A stretch of 57,952 nt of DNA, taken from NCBI GenBank assembly GCA_900315585.1, contig OMZP01000008.1:1-57952 (forward strand), read 5' to 3'. The stretch comes from an uncultured Eubacteriales bacterium. Lineage in GTDB: Bacteria; Bacillota; Clostridia; Christensenellales; Aristaeellaceae. Under the pieces are notes generated by a model. That model was not told where the DNA came from, did not search any database, and saw only the letters and a list, made by a program, of their open reading frames with translations. Shown here piece after piece: positions 8,451-17,003 of this stretch (the first letter of the stretch is position 1; each line of letters begins with the position of its first letter). Made by a program: the position numbers and the translations under genes.

Positions 8451-9066
8451 GATTATCCTTATCGGGGGTCAGGTCGATGGCCTCGCCCGACACCTCCACT
8501 TCGATCCATTCCAGAAGCTTATCCTTCCCCGTGCCGTCCCTGGAGGAATACACCATGACCTCCCAGGGCTGCACGGCCAGCTTCCGGCAGATGGCGGGGA
8601 TGCTCTTGCCACGCTGGGCCTTGGAGAGCTTGTCCGCCTTGGTGGCCACCACGGTAAAGGGGAGGTCGTAGTGCCTCAGGTATTCCACCATCAGCTGGTC
8701 ATCCTCGGTGGGCTCGTGGCGGATGTCCACCAGCTGGAACACCCGCTTCAGGTGCTCCGAGCCCTGCAAATAGCCCTCGATCATCGCCGCCCACTTGTCC
8801 TTCTCCTGCTTCGGGGCGCGGGCAAAGCCGTAGCCAGGCAGGTCCACCAGGAAAAAGGCCTCATTGATCAGGTATAGGTTGACGAGCCTCGTCTTGCCCG
8901 GCTCGGCGGAGGTTCTGGCCAGCTTGGAGTTGTTCGTCATGCTGTTGATGAGGGAGGATTTTCCCACGTTGCTCTTCCCCACCATGGCGATCTCCGGCAG
9001 GCCCTGGCCGGGAAAGCTCCGGAAGGCGCTCAGCGATTGGACGAACTTCGATTTTTTGATCGTCAC
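8446..9066 (-). CDS. ysxC: Ribosome biogenesis GTP-binding protein YsxC/EngB
   Basis: The product is 206 aa, in the TrmE-Era-EngA-EngB GTPase superfamily and required for large ribosomal subunit assembly. The G1 motif GKSNVGKSS is near residue 30, G3 is DLPGYG, and the G4-like motif TKADK is near residue 142. Its GTG start overlaps the lon stop codon in a GTGA tetranucleotide, the classic lon-ysxC arrangement of Bacillota. The final codon and stop run into a dispersed repeat, so the extreme C-terminus (DKDNP) may have been rewritten by repeat insertion. Confidence 0.95.
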   Translation of the reverse strand: MTIKKSKFVQSLSAFRSFPGQGLPEIAMVGKSNVGKSSLINSMTNNSKLARTSAEPGKTRLVNLYLINEAFFLVDLPGYGFARAPKQEKDKWAAMIEGYLQGSEHLKRVFQLVDIRHEPTEDDQLMVEYLRHYDLPFTVVATKADKLSKAQRGKSIPAICRKLAVQPWEVMVYSSRDGTGKDKLLEWIEVEVSGEAIDLTPDKDNP

Positions 9067-11426
9067 GCCGCATCGCCCTTTCCGGTCTCATCGGGCAGGA
9101 GCACCGCGTTCAGCGCCTCGTCCACCCGGTCCATCAGCTGGATCTCAAACTTGTCCAGGATGTCCCCGTCGATCTTCTCCAGGTCCTTCTCATTCTCCCG
9201 GGGCAGCAGGATCTTCGTGATGCCCTGGCGATAGGCGGCCAGCAGCTTCTCCTTCACGCCGCCGATGGGCAGCACCCGGCCGTGGAGGGTGATCTCCCCG
9301 GTCATGGCGCAGTCGCCCCGGGCCTTGCGGCCCGTCACCGCGCTCATCAGCGCGCAGCTGAGGGCCACGCCCGCCGACGGGCCGTCCTTGGGCACTGCGC
9401 CCTCCGGCACGTGGATGTGAATGTCGTGCCTGGCGAAGTAGTCGCTGTCCACGCCGAAGTCGGAAAGCCGCGCACGCACCACGCTCCTGGCCAGCTCCGC
9501 GGATTCCTTCATCACCTCGCCCAGCTTGCCGGTGAGCTTCATATCGCCCTTGCCGGGGAAGCACACCGCCTCCACGGGCATGACCTCGCCGCCCACGCTG
9601 GTCCAGGCCAGGCCGTTGACCACGCCCACCTCGTTGGCGGCCACCGGCTGGCGCAGGTATCGCGGCGCGCCCAGATAGCCCTTCAGGTCGGCGGGCTTGA
9701 TGGACACGCTCTCCGTTTCCGGATGCTCCACCAGGTTCAGCGTGGCCTTGCGGCACAGCTTTCCGATCTGCCGCTCCAGGCCGCGCACGCCGGATTCCCG
9801 GGTGTAGCCGTCGATCAGGGCTTCGATGGCCTTGTCGGTCAGCTTGAACTGGTTGCGCTTGAGGTTGTGGGCGTCCCGCTGCTTGGGCAGCAGGTGCCGC
9901 TTGGCGATTTGCAGCTTTTCCTCGCTGGTGTAGCTGGGCACCTCGATGACCTCCATGCGGTCCAGCAGGGCCCGGTCGATGGTGTCCAGCGTGTTGGCCG
10001 TGGTGATGAACAGCACGTCCGACAGGTCGAAGGGCACCTCCAGGTAGTGGTCCTTGAAGGCGTTGTTCTGGGCCGGGTCCAGGGCCTCCAGCATCGCCGA
10101 GGCCGGGTCGCCACGCATGTCCCGGGCCATCTTGTCGATCTCGTCCAGCAGGAAGACAGGATTCATGGTCTTGCAGCTGCGAATGGCGGAGATGATGCGT
10201 CCGGGCATGGCGCCCACGTAGGTCTTGCGGTGGCCGCGGATCTCGGCCTCGTCGTGCACGCCGCCCAGGCTCAGCCGGGTGAACTTGCGGCCCAGGGCCC
10301 GGGCGATGGACTGGGCGATGCTCGTCTTGCCCACGCCGGGCGGGCCCACCAGGCAGATGATGGGGCTCTTCAATTTATCGGACGCCACGGAGCGCACCGC
10401 CAGGTATTCGATCAGGCGGTTCTTCACGTCCTCCATGCCGTAGTGGTCGGCTTCGAGGATCTTCCGGGCCTTCTTGATGTCGATGTTCGAGGGATCGTAC
10501 ACGTCCCAGGGCAGCTCCAGCATGTACTCGATGTAGTTCTGGCTGACGCCGCTCTCCGGCGCGTGGACCGAGGACCGGGCCAGGCGCTTGAGCTCCTTTT
10601 CCACGTGCTCCCGGGCCGCAGGCGGCAGCTTGGAGGCGCGGATGCGCTTGCGCAGCTCGGCCACCTCTTCGTCCTCGTCCTCCCCCAGCTCGTCCTGGAT
10701 GGCGTGGATCTGCTCCCGCAGGTAGTATTCGTGGTTGGCGCGATCCATGTACTCGTGGACGCGCTCGTGAATGCGCTCCTCCAGCTCGCCGATCTGAATC
10801 TCGTCGGCCAGCTTCTCCAGCATCAGCTTCATGCGCTCGTCCACATCCAGGCACTCCAGCAGCGCCTGCTTGTCCTCGATGCGGGTGAGCAGGCTGGAGG
10901 CGATCACGTCGCAGAGCACGGACGGGCTGCGCTCGCCGTCGATGGCCTGCAAAAGCTCCGGCATGGACTGGCCGTGGGCGCGGGCCGCCTGGGGCGCGAG
11001 GGTGCGGATGGCCCGCATCATGGCCCGCTGGTTCGCGTCGGTGTAGACCAGCTCCGTCACCGGCGACACGGCCACCAGCTCCGCCCGTTGGAAGCTGGCG
11101 TCCTCCAGCACGTTCAGAAGCATCGCCCGGTTGTGGCCCTCCAGCAGCACCCGCACGGTGCGATCCGGCAGGTGGATCAGCTGCTTCACCACGGCCACGG
11201 TGCCCATGGTGTACAGGTCCTCCAGGGCCGGCTTCTCCACCAGGCTGTCCCGCTGGGCCACGACAAACACCCGCTGATCCTCTCCCTGGGCGGCGCTTTG
11301 CAGCGCGGCAATGGAGCGATCGCGGGCCGCGTCGATGGTGATGACGGTATTCGGAAACACCACGAGCCCCCGCAGCGGCAGCAGCGGAAGCCGTGTGGTG
11401 GTGTTCTGGCGCTTGACCTTGCTCAA
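9063..11426 (-). CDS. lon: ATP-dependent Lon protease
   Basis: This cytosolic serine-lysine AAA+ protease degrades misfolded and regulatory proteins. In order it has an N-terminal LON substrate-binding domain (LPLLPLRGLVVFPNT), an AAA+ domain with Walker A GPPGVGKT at residues 361-368, and a C-terminal protease domain whose PKDGPSAGV motif places the catalytic serine at residue 684. I choose the TTG at 11426 because it follows GGGGGA at 7 nt, giving 787 aa; an upstream GTG at 11513 would start inside the promoter. It is cotranscribed with ysxC. Confidence 0.94.
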   Translation of the reverse strand: MSKVKRQNTTTRLPLLPLRGLVVFPNTVITIDAARDRSIAALQSAAQGEDQRVFVVAQRDSLVEKPALEDLYTMGTVAVVKQLIHLPDRTVRVLLEGHNRAMLLNVLEDASFQRAELVAVSPVTELVYTDANQRAMMRAIRTLAPQAARAHGQSMPELLQAIDGERSPSVLCDVIASSLLTRIEDKQALLECLDVDERMKLMLEKLADEIQIGELEERIHERVHEYMDRANHEYYLREQIHAIQDELGEDEDEEVAELRKRIRASKLPPAAREHVEKELKRLARSSVHAPESGVSQNYIEYMLELPWDVYDPSNIDIKKARKILEADHYGMEDVKNRLIEYLAVRSVASDKLKSPIICLVGPPGVGKTSIAQSIARALGRKFTRLSLGGVHDEAEIRGHRKTYVGAMPGRIISAIRSCKTMNPVFLLDEIDKMARDMRGDPASAMLEALDPAQNNAFKDHYLEVPFDLSDVLFITTANTLDTIDRALLDRMEVIEVPSYTSEEKLQIAKRHLLPKQRDAHNLKRNQFKLTDKAIEALIDGYTRESGVRGLERQIGKLCRKATLNLVEHPETESVSIKPADLKGYLGAPRYLRQPVAANEVGVVNGLAWTSVGGEVMPVEAVCFPGKGDMKLTGKLGEVMKESAELARSVVRARLSDFGVDSDYFARHDIHIHVPEGAVPKDGPSAGVALSCALMSAVTGRKARGDCAMTGEITLHGRVLPIGGVKEKLLAAYRQGITKILLPRENEKDLEKIDGDILDKFEIQLMDRVDEALNAVLLPDETGKGDAA

Positions 11427-11458
11427 ATCGGTGTCCCCCGTGTGTATTCGTAATTCAC

Positions 11459-11486
11459 AGTATACCGTAAATGTGTTAAGAATCAA
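11459..11486 (-). promoter_or_regulatory. lon operon promoter
   Basis: On the minus strand, TTGATT (11481-11486) and TATACT (11459-11464) are separated by 16 bp. This is consistent with a housekeeping sigma-A promoter about 30 nt upstream of the chosen lon start. I see no CtsR-type operator here. Confidence 0.6.
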
Positions 11487-11532
11487 AGGCCTTTGACTGG
11501 GGATTTCCGGCACGAATGGTCGCTTTAAACAG

Positions 11533-11561
11533 TTGTCACAGTATTGTCAATATGATATAAT
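11533..11561 (+). promoter_or_regulatory. Promoter of the TlpA-like gene
   Basis: TTGTCA at 11533-11538 and a consensus TATAAT at 11556-11561 are spaced by 17 bp. The ATG lies 33 nt further on after AGGAGA. It is one of the best sigma-A promoters in the window. Confidence 0.75.
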
Positions 11562-11594
11562 GGGACTATCATTGAAGAACAGGAGAAGATTCCC

Positions 11595-12368
11595 ATGAAG
11601 AAGCTGTTTGCGGTTTTGCTTATGCTGGCGCTCTGCGCCGCCTGCGCGATGGCCGAGACCCACGATAAACTCACCGCCGTGCCGGACTTCAACGTTCGCA
11701 CCATCGACGGCGAGACCTTCGCGCTGTCGGACCTCCTGGCCGAGAAGGACGCGGTGCTCCTGAACGTGTTCGCCACCTGGTGCCCGCCCTGCCAGGCGGA
11801 GTTCCCGCTGTTCGAGGCCGCCTTCGAGGAATACGGCGACCGGCTCGGCGTGGTGGCCGTCTCCATCGAGCCGAAGGACACCGACGAGGTGCTGGACGCC
11901 TTCCGCAAGGAATACGGGCTCAACTTCCACCTGGCGAACGACGCGGACGTGGGCGTTACGGATTTCCTCGACGCCACGTACATCCCCGTCACGCTGCTGC
12001 TGGACAAGGACGGCAAGGTGCTCTATTCCCAGATGGGCTACTTCGCCGCCCACGAACAGCTCACGGGCGTGATCGAGCGCGCGCTGTCGGAGGAATTTGA
12101 CGGCAACCGCTTCGCCTTCTACGGCGTCTACTGCTACGACGAGGACGGCAACGACATACCGGGCGTGACCGTCGCCTTCTGCACGGACACCGAGTGCACG
12201 ACCCTCCAGAGCGACGAACACGGCATGGTCACGTTCTACCCCGCCCCCGGCAACTACGAACTCAAGGTGCTCAAGGTGCCCGAGGGCTACGAAGTAGCGG
12301 AGGGCTTCGAGCCGGAGGCCGCCGAGGGCCAGTGGACGCTGATGCCGCTGGTGCGCTCGGAGGAATGA
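11595..12368 (+). CDS. Secreted TlpA/ResA-like thioredoxin with C-terminal beta-sandwich domain
   Basis: The product is 257 aa. Residues 1-21 form a signal peptide ending AMA; a cysteine at residue 17 could also serve as a weak lipobox. A thioredoxin fold follows, with WCPPC (cysteines 63 and 66), and the cis-proline segment YIPVTLLLD. This is the TlpA/ResA family of extracytoplasmic disulfide reductases. From about residue 180 there is an extra domain (GVYCYDEDGNDIPGVTVAF) that looks like a transthyretin/SpaA-type beta-sandwich. The gene stands alone with its own promoter, upstream of the hydrogenase maturation genes. A role in extracellular disulfide or redox homeostasis is inferred; the substrate is unknown. 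Confidence 0.85.
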   Translation: MKKLFAVLLMLALCAACAMAETHDKLTAVPDFNVRTIDGETFALSDLLAEKDAVLLNVFATWCPPCQAEFPLFEAAFEEYGDRLGVVAVSIEPKDTDEVLDAFRKEYGLNFHLANDADVGVTDFLDATYIPVTLLLDKDGKVLYSQMGYFAAHEQLTGVIERALSEEFDGNRFAFYGVYCYDEDGNDIPGVTVAFCTDTECTTLQSDEHGMVTFYPAPGNYELKVLKVPEGYEVAEGFEPEAAEGQWTLMPLVRSEE

Positions 12369-12422
12369 GTTCCAGAGCGGCAACGTCAGATTACAGAATG
12401 AGAAAAAGCGCCCGTTACCCTT

Positions 12423-12518
12423 CGTAGGGACGCCATTCATGGCGTCCGTGACGGGAGACATGCTTATTCGGACGCCATGAATGGCTTCCCTACGGTGGTT
12501 ATACAGCGTCCCTACGCT
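12423..12518. repeat. GTAGGGACGCC palindromic repeats, inverted pair
   Basis: GGACGCCATTCATGGCGTCC at 12429-12448 is followed by an inverted copy, GGACGCCATGAATGGC, ending in CCCTACGG near 12494. A truncated third end (GCGTCCCTACG) follows. The block fills most of the gap between the TlpA-like gene and the hydrogenase regulator. Confidence 0.8.
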
Positions 12519-12584
12519 GGATTTACCGTGTCTGAAACAGAACTGTACACTGATCATGTCTCCCGGAATGAGCGCAAACTTTAC

Positions 12585-12613
12585 TTGATTTTGTGCCGGA
12601 GATCGGTTATGAT
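12585..12613 (+). promoter_or_regulatory. Promoter of the hydrogenase-maturation gene group
   Basis: TTGATT at 12585-12590 and TATGAT at 12608-12613 are spaced by 17 bp. The start codon of the TM1266-like gene lies 19 nt downstream, so the leader is very short. Confidence 0.6.
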
Positions 12614-12631
12614 ACCACAGAGGTGATTGAC

Positions 12632-12877
12632 ATGGAGAGCCGCGTGGCCGTCATCAGCATCATCGTGGAGCGCGAGGATGCCGTGAACCCGCTGAACGAG
12701 CTGCTGCACCAGTACGGACCGTTCATCATCGGGCGGCTGGGCATTCCCTATCGCGCCAAGGGCGTGAACATCATCTGTGTCGCCATCGACGCGCCCAACG
12801 ACAGGATCAACGCGCTGACCGGCGCGCTGGGCCGCATCGAGGGCATCAACGCCAAGGCGACCTACGCCAACGTCTGA
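12632..12877 (+). CDS. TM1266-type iron-only hydrogenase system regulator
   Basis: The product is a small protein of 81 aa with an ACT-like fold (RVAVISIIVEREDAV, then RIEGINAKATYANV at the end). It matches the family named putative iron-only hydrogenase system regulator, found beside HydE/F/G genes. The ATG at 12632 follows AGAGGTG. An upstream in-frame start would add residues encoded across the promoter and is unlikely. Its place directly before hydF-hydE-hydG supports the assignment. No biochemical function is established that I can name. Confidence 0.85.
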   Translation: MESRVAVISIIVEREDAVNPLNELLHQYGPFIIGRLGIPYRAKGVNIICVAIDAPNDRINALTGALGRIEGINAKATYANV

Positions 12878-12899
12878 ACTGAACCACCGGTTTAGTTCA
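12875..12899 (+). terminator. Short hairpin after the TM1266-like gene
   Basis: TGAACTGAACC pairs imperfectly with GGTTTAGTTCA and starts on the stop codon. There is no T-run. It may be an attenuating or processing hairpin between the regulator and hydF. Confidence 0.35.
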
Positions 12900-13006
12900 A
12901 TATGAAAACCGAATAGCCGAACATTCCCTGACGCCGAAGCATCTACCCAGAAAAACCTGAGGCGAAAGATACGATGTTGGACCCTGGCCGTGGGCCGGGT
13001 TTGTCC

Positions 13007-13036
13007 TGCCGCCGTATCCATTGGGATGCGGCGGCA
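13007..13036 (+). other. Strong hairpin in the hydF leader
   Basis: TGCCGCCGTATCC pairs with GGATGCGGCGGCA around a 4-nt loop, with one mismatch. It lies 20 nt upstream of the hydF start codon. It could attenuate transcription or protect the downstream message, and no known riboswitch architecture is apparent. Confidence 0.45.
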
Positions 13037-13056
13037 TTCATTATGGAGAAATGAGC

Positions 13057-14265
13057 ATGAGTTTGAACGCAACCCCCTCCGCGAACCGGGCGCACATCGG
13101 CTTCTTCGGCTGCCGGAACGCGGGCAAGTCCAGCCTGGTGAACGCCGTGACCGGGCAGGCGCTGGCCATCGTCTCGGACGTTCGAGGCACCACCACCGAC
13201 CCGGTCTACAAGGCCATGGAGCTGCTGCCCCTGGGCCCGGTGGTGATCGTCGACACCCCCGGCTTCGACGACCGGGGCGAACTGGGCGAGCTTCGCATCC
13301 AGCGCACCCGGGACGCGCTGAACCGCTGCGACGCGGCGGTGCTGGTGGTGGGCGGCGAGGCCGGATTGCAGGGCGCGGATGTGCGGCTGATCGAGTTGAT
13401 GAAGGCGCGAAGCCTGCCCTTTTTGATCGCCTGGAACAAGGTGGATTCCCCCGCCTGCCAGCCTCCGGCGAAGGACGCGCTGCCGGTGAGCGCGACGCAG
13501 CACACCGGCGTGGACGCGCTCAAGGAGGCCCTGGCCCGCATCCTGCCCACTTTTGAAGAACGGCGGCTGCTGGCCGATCTGGTGAACCCCGGCGACGCCG
13601 TGGTGCTGGTGTGCCCCATCGACGAATCCGCGCCGAAGGGACGCATCATCCTCCCCCAGCAGCAGGCCATCCGGGACCTTCTGGACGCCGGGGCCATGGC
13701 CTTCGTGGCCCGGGAGACGGAACTGGCCGCGACCCTGGACAAGCTGAAAGAGCCTCCGGCGCTGGTGGTGACGGACAGCCAGGCGTTCAGGGTCGTCAAT
13801 GCCATCGTACCCCAGTCCATCCCCCTCACCTCCTTCTCCATCCTGATGGCCCGCTACAAGGGCTTCCTGGACGCGGCGGTTCGGGGCGTGGCGGCGGTGG
13901 ACGTATTGAAGGACGGGGACGCGGTGCTGCTGGCCGAAGGCTGCACCCACCACCGCCAGTGCAACGACATCGGCACGGTGAAGCTGCCCCGCTGGCTCCG
14001 GGCCCACACCGGCAGGGACATCCGCATCGAGACCGCCTCCGGCCGGGACTTCCCGGAGGACCTGACGCCCTATCGGCTGGTGATCCACTGCGGCGGCTGC
14101 ATGCTGACGGAAACCGTGGTGCGGTACCGCATGGAGCAGGCCCTCGCACAGGGCGTGCCCTTCACCAACTACGGCATCGCCATCGCCCGAATGACCGGCG
14201 CGCTGGAGCGGAGCCTGCGCCTGTTTCCGGCGCTTCACGATTTGATTTCGGAGGGCGGAGCATGA
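13057..14265 (+). CDS. hydF: [FeFe]-hydrogenase H-cluster maturation GTPase HydF
   Basis: HydF is the scaffold on which the 2Fe subcluster of the H-cluster is assembled before delivery to the hydrogenase apo-protein. The N-terminal Era-like GTPase domain has the G1 motif GCRNAGKSS at residues 18-26 and DTPGFDD. The C-terminal [4Fe-4S] site has the family signature CxH (Cys296, His298) followed 45 residues later by HCGGC (His344 to Cys348). The second of two close ATG codons is chosen because GGAG is 8 nt away from it. The 402-aa length is normal. The stop overlaps the hydE start as ATGA. Confidence 0.96.
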   Translation: MSLNATPSANRAHIGFFGCRNAGKSSLVNAVTGQALAIVSDVRGTTTDPVYKAMELLPLGPVVIVDTPGFDDRGELGELRIQRTRDALNRCDAAVLVVGGEAGLQGADVRLIELMKARSLPFLIAWNKVDSPACQPPAKDALPVSATQHTGVDALKEALARILPTFEERRLLADLVNPGDAVVLVCPIDESAPKGRIILPQQQAIRDLLDAGAMAFVARETELAATLDKLKEPPALVVTDSQAFRVVNAIVPQSIPLTSFSILMARYKGFLDAAVRGVAAVDVLKDGDAVLLAEGCTHHRQCNDIGTVKLPRWLRAHTGRDIRIETASGRDFPEDLTPYRLVIHCGGCMLTETVVRYRMEQALAQGVPFTNYGIAIARMTGALERSLRLFPALHDLISEGGA

Positions 14266-15314
14266 CCGGGCGCGTGCGTGAACTGATCGAGCGGCTGTCT
14301 GCGGAGCACCGCCTCGCCGAGGCGGAGTATGCCGAGCTGATCGAGGGCCGCACCGACGAGGCCGCGGCGCTGCTGGCGGAGAAGGCCGTGGCCGTGCGCA
14401 AGGCGATCTACGGGAACGCGGTGTTCACCCGGGGGCTCTTTGAGATCAGCAACATCTGCAAAAACGACTGCCTGTACTGCGGCATTCGGCGAAGCAACGC
14501 CGCGGTGGCGCGGTACCGGCTGAGCGAGGCGGACATCCTCGCCTGCGCCGACGAGGGCTACGGCCTGGGCTTTCGCACGTTCGTGCTGCAGGGCGGCGAG
14601 GACGGCTTCTTCACCGACGCGGTGCTGGGCGGCATCGTGTCCGCGCTCAAGCGCCGCCACCCGGACTGCGCCGTCACCCTGTCCATGGGCGAACGGAGCC
14701 GGGAGAGCTATCAGCGGCTCTTCGACGCCGGGGCGGATCGCTACCTGCTGCGCCACGAAACCGCGGATGCGGCCCACTACGCAAGGCTCCACCCGCCGGG
14801 GATGGACTGGGAGAACCGGATGCGCTGCCTCCGGGACCTGAAAGCCATCGGCTATCAGGTGGGCTGCGGGTTCATGGTGGGCTCGCCCTTCCAGACGGCC
14901 CGTCATCTGGCGAAGGATTTGAAGTTCATCGAGGCCTTCCAGCCGGATATGTGCGGCATCGGGCCCTTCATCCCCCACCACGAAACGCCCTTCCGGGACC
15001 GGCCCGCCGGGACGCTGGAGCTGACGCTGTACCTGCTGTCCATCCTCCGACTGATCCACCCGCCGGTGCTGCTGCCCGCCACCACGGCCCTGGGCACCAT
15101 CCACCCCGAGGGGCGGGAAAAAGGCATACTGGCCGGGGCGAATGTGGTGATGCCGAACCTGTCTCCGGTGGGCGTGCGCAAGCAGTACGAGCTCTACGAC
15201 AACAAGATCTGCACCGGCGACGAATCCGCCCAGTGCCGCCACTGCCTGGAGGCGCGGATGGAGCGCATTGGGTACCGGCTGGTCGTCGACCGGGGAGACA
15301 TTGCGGAGAGTTAA
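14262..15314 (+). CDS. hydE: [FeFe]-hydrogenase maturation radical SAM protein HydE
   Basis: HydE is a radical SAM enzyme that acts on the HydG product during assembly of the H-cluster bridging ligand. The radical SAM motif CKNDCLYC places the cluster cysteines at residues 66, 70 and 73. The length of 350 aa and HHETPFRDRPAG near the C-terminal half fit the family. A second cysteine set near the C-terminus (CTGDESAQCRHC) is present. The start is coupled to hydF by a 4-bp overlap. The last codons and stop (AGT TAA) fall inside a dispersed GAGAGTT-type repeat. Confidence 0.95.
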   Translation: MTGRVRELIERLSAEHRLAEAEYAELIEGRTDEAAALLAEKAVAVRKAIYGNAVFTRGLFEISNICKNDCLYCGIRRSNAAVARYRLSEADILACADEGYGLGFRTFVLQGGEDGFFTDAVLGGIVSALKRRHPDCAVTLSMGERSRESYQRLFDAGADRYLLRHETADAAHYARLHPPGMDWENRMRCLRDLKAIGYQVGCGFMVGSPFQTARHLAKDLKFIEAFQPDMCGIGPFIPHHETPFRDRPAGTLELTLYLLSILRLIHPPVLLPATTALGTIHPEGREKGILAGANVVMPNLSPVGVRKQYELYDNKICTGDESAQCRHCLEARMERIGYRLVVDRGDIAES

Positions 15315-15362
15315 GCGTTCAGATAATAGTGCTATAGCTATTCGCTAAACTCCAAACTCTCC
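15305..15362. repeat. AGAGTTTAG-type hairpin repeat between hydE and hydG
   Basis: GGAGAGTTAAGCG at the left pairs with CTAAACTCCAAACTCTCC at the right, forming a long imperfect hairpin. The left arm includes the hydE stop codon. It occupies most of the 79-nt gap between two genes expected to be cotranscribed. Confidence 0.7.
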
Positions 15363-15393
15363 TTGTATAAACAACAAATGGAGGAATCAGACA

Positions 15394-16842
15394 ATGTATG
15401 CTTACGATCCAACCTCATTAAGGGCCGAGGAATTCATCAACGATGCGGAGATCCGCGCGACGCTGGAATATGCCGAGGCGAACAAGAACAACGTAGAACT
15501 GATCGACGCGATTCTTGAAAAGGCCCGCCCGGTGAAGAAGGGCAACGGCTGCACCTGCGCCGGGCTGACCCATCGGGAGGCTTCGGTGCTGCTGGCCTGC
15601 GAGATCCCGGAGAAGATCCAGCGGATGTACGAGATCGCCGAGGAGATCAAGCTGGCCTTCTACGGCAACCGCATCGTGATGTTCGCGCCGCTGTACCTGT
15701 CCAATTACTGCGTCAACGGCTGCCTCTACTGCCCCTATCACCTGAAAAACAAGCACATCGCCCGCAAGAAGCTGACCCAGGAGGAGGTCCGGGCCGAGGT
15801 CATCGCCCTGCAGGACATGGGCCACAAGCGCCTGGCCATCGAAGCCGGCGAGGACCCGGTGAACAACCCCATCGAGTACATCCTGGAGTGCATCGACACC
15901 ATCTACTCCGTCCACCACAAGAACGGCGACATTCGCCGGGTGAACGTGAACATCGCGGCCACCACCGTGGAGAACTACAGGCGGCTCAAGGACGCGGGCA
16001 TCGGCACCTACATCCTGTTCCAGGAGACCTACCACAAGGAGAGCTACGAGCGCCTGCACCCCACCGGGCCCAAGCACAACTACGCCTACCACACCGAGGC
16101 CATGGACCGGGCCATGGAGGGCGGCATCGACGACGTGGGCCTGGGCGTGCTGTTCGGGCTGGAGCTTTACAAGTATGAATTCGCGGGGCTCATCATGCAC
16201 GCGGAGCACCTGGAGGCCGTGCACGGCGTGGGCCCGCACACCATCAGCGTGCCCCGGGTGAAGCGGGCGGACGACATCGACCCGGACGAGTTCGACAACG
16301 GCATCGACGACGAGACCTTCACCAAGATCGCCGCCTGCATCCGCCTGGCCGTGCCCTACACGGGCATGATCGTGTCCACCCGGGAGAGCGAGGCCGTGCG
16401 TGCGCGGCTCTTGCAGGTGGGCATCAGCCAGGTCAGCGGCGCGAGCCGCACCTCCGTGGGCGGCTACACCGAGGAGGTCCGCCCCACGGACACCGAGCAG
16501 TTCGACGTGTCCGACCAGCGGACGCTGGACGAGGTGGTGCGCTGGCTGATGGAGACGGGCCACATTCCCTCCTTCTGCACCGCCTGCTATCGGGCGGGCC
16601 GCACCGGCGACCGGTTCATGAGCCTGTGCAAGAGCGGCCAAATTTTGAACTGCTGCCACCCCAATGCGCTGATGACCCTGGCGGAATATCTGGTAGACTA
16701 CGCCTCCCCCGAGACCCGGGATATCGGCTGGAGGATGATCGCCGACGAGCTGAACCGCATCCCCAAGGAGAGCGTCCGAAAGATCGCCGAGGAGAACATC
16801 GAAGCCATCAGGAGCTCCAACCGGAGGGACTTCCGGTTCTGA
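15394..16842 (+). CDS. hydG: [FeFe]-hydrogenase maturation radical SAM protein HydG
   Basis: HydG cleaves tyrosine to give the CO and cyanide ligands of the H-cluster. The radical SAM motif CVNGCLYC has cysteines 106, 110 and 113. The C-terminal auxiliary cluster motif CTACYRAGRTGDRFMSLCK, which distinguishes HydG from the thiazole enzyme ThiH, is present. The 482-aa length is normal. The start follows GGAGGAATCAGACA. With HydF and HydE the full maturation trio is present, but no hydrogenase structural gene is found in the window. Confidence 0.96.
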   Translation: MYAYDPTSLRAEEFINDAEIRATLEYAEANKNNVELIDAILEKARPVKKGNGCTCAGLTHREASVLLACEIPEKIQRMYEIAEEIKLAFYGNRIVMFAPLYLSNYCVNGCLYCPYHLKNKHIARKKLTQEEVRAEVIALQDMGHKRLAIEAGEDPVNNPIEYILECIDTIYSVHHKNGDIRRVNVNIAATTVENYRRLKDAGIGTYILFQETYHKESYERLHPTGPKHNYAYHTEAMDRAMEGGIDDVGLGVLFGLELYKYEFAGLIMHAEHLEAVHGVGPHTISVPRVKRADDIDPDEFDNGIDDETFTKIAACIRLAVPYTGMIVSTRESEAVRARLLQVGISQVSGASRTSVGGYTEEVRPTDTEQFDVSDQRTLDEVVRWLMETGHIPSFCTACYRAGRTGDRFMSLCKSGQILNCCHPNALMTLAEYLVDYASPETRDIGWRMIADELNRIPKESVRKIAEENIEAIRSSNRRDFRF

Positions 16843-16845
16843 GGC

Positions 16846-16891
16846 AAGAACAACACCCCATGCCATCCATTTGGCATGGGGTGTTGTTCTT
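16846..16891 (+). terminator. hydG 3' hairpin
   Basis: AAGAACAACACCCCATGCC and GGCATGGGGTGTTGTTCTT form a perfect 19-bp stem with an 8-nt loop, 3 nt after the hydG stop. The usual T-run is weak or absent, as with other 3' hairpins in this genome. Confidence 0.7.
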
Positions 16892-16902
16892 GAAGAAGCA
16901 GT

Positions 16903-16998
16903 TTGCCGCGTCGTCGCTATGCTCCTCCTCGCAATGACGTACAAACGAATCAAATGCCGTCATTGCGAGGAGCCCCAATGGGGCAACGCGGCAATCTG
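16903..16998. repeat. CGTCATTGCGAGGAGC repeat, inverted pair
   Basis: An inverted copy (GCTCCTCCTCGCAATGACG, ending 16939) and a direct copy (CGTCATTGCGAGGAGCCCC, from 16958, ending GCGGCAATCTGG) face each other. The element is a widespread bacterial interspersed repeat type. Its right end lies 6 nt from the stop codon of the next leftward gene. Confidence 0.85.
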
Positions 16999-17003
16999 GT
17001 CTC

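Noticed and set aside
9282..11453. Rightward 723-codon frame opposite lon
   Set aside because: Antisense shadow of lon; no recognisable domain.
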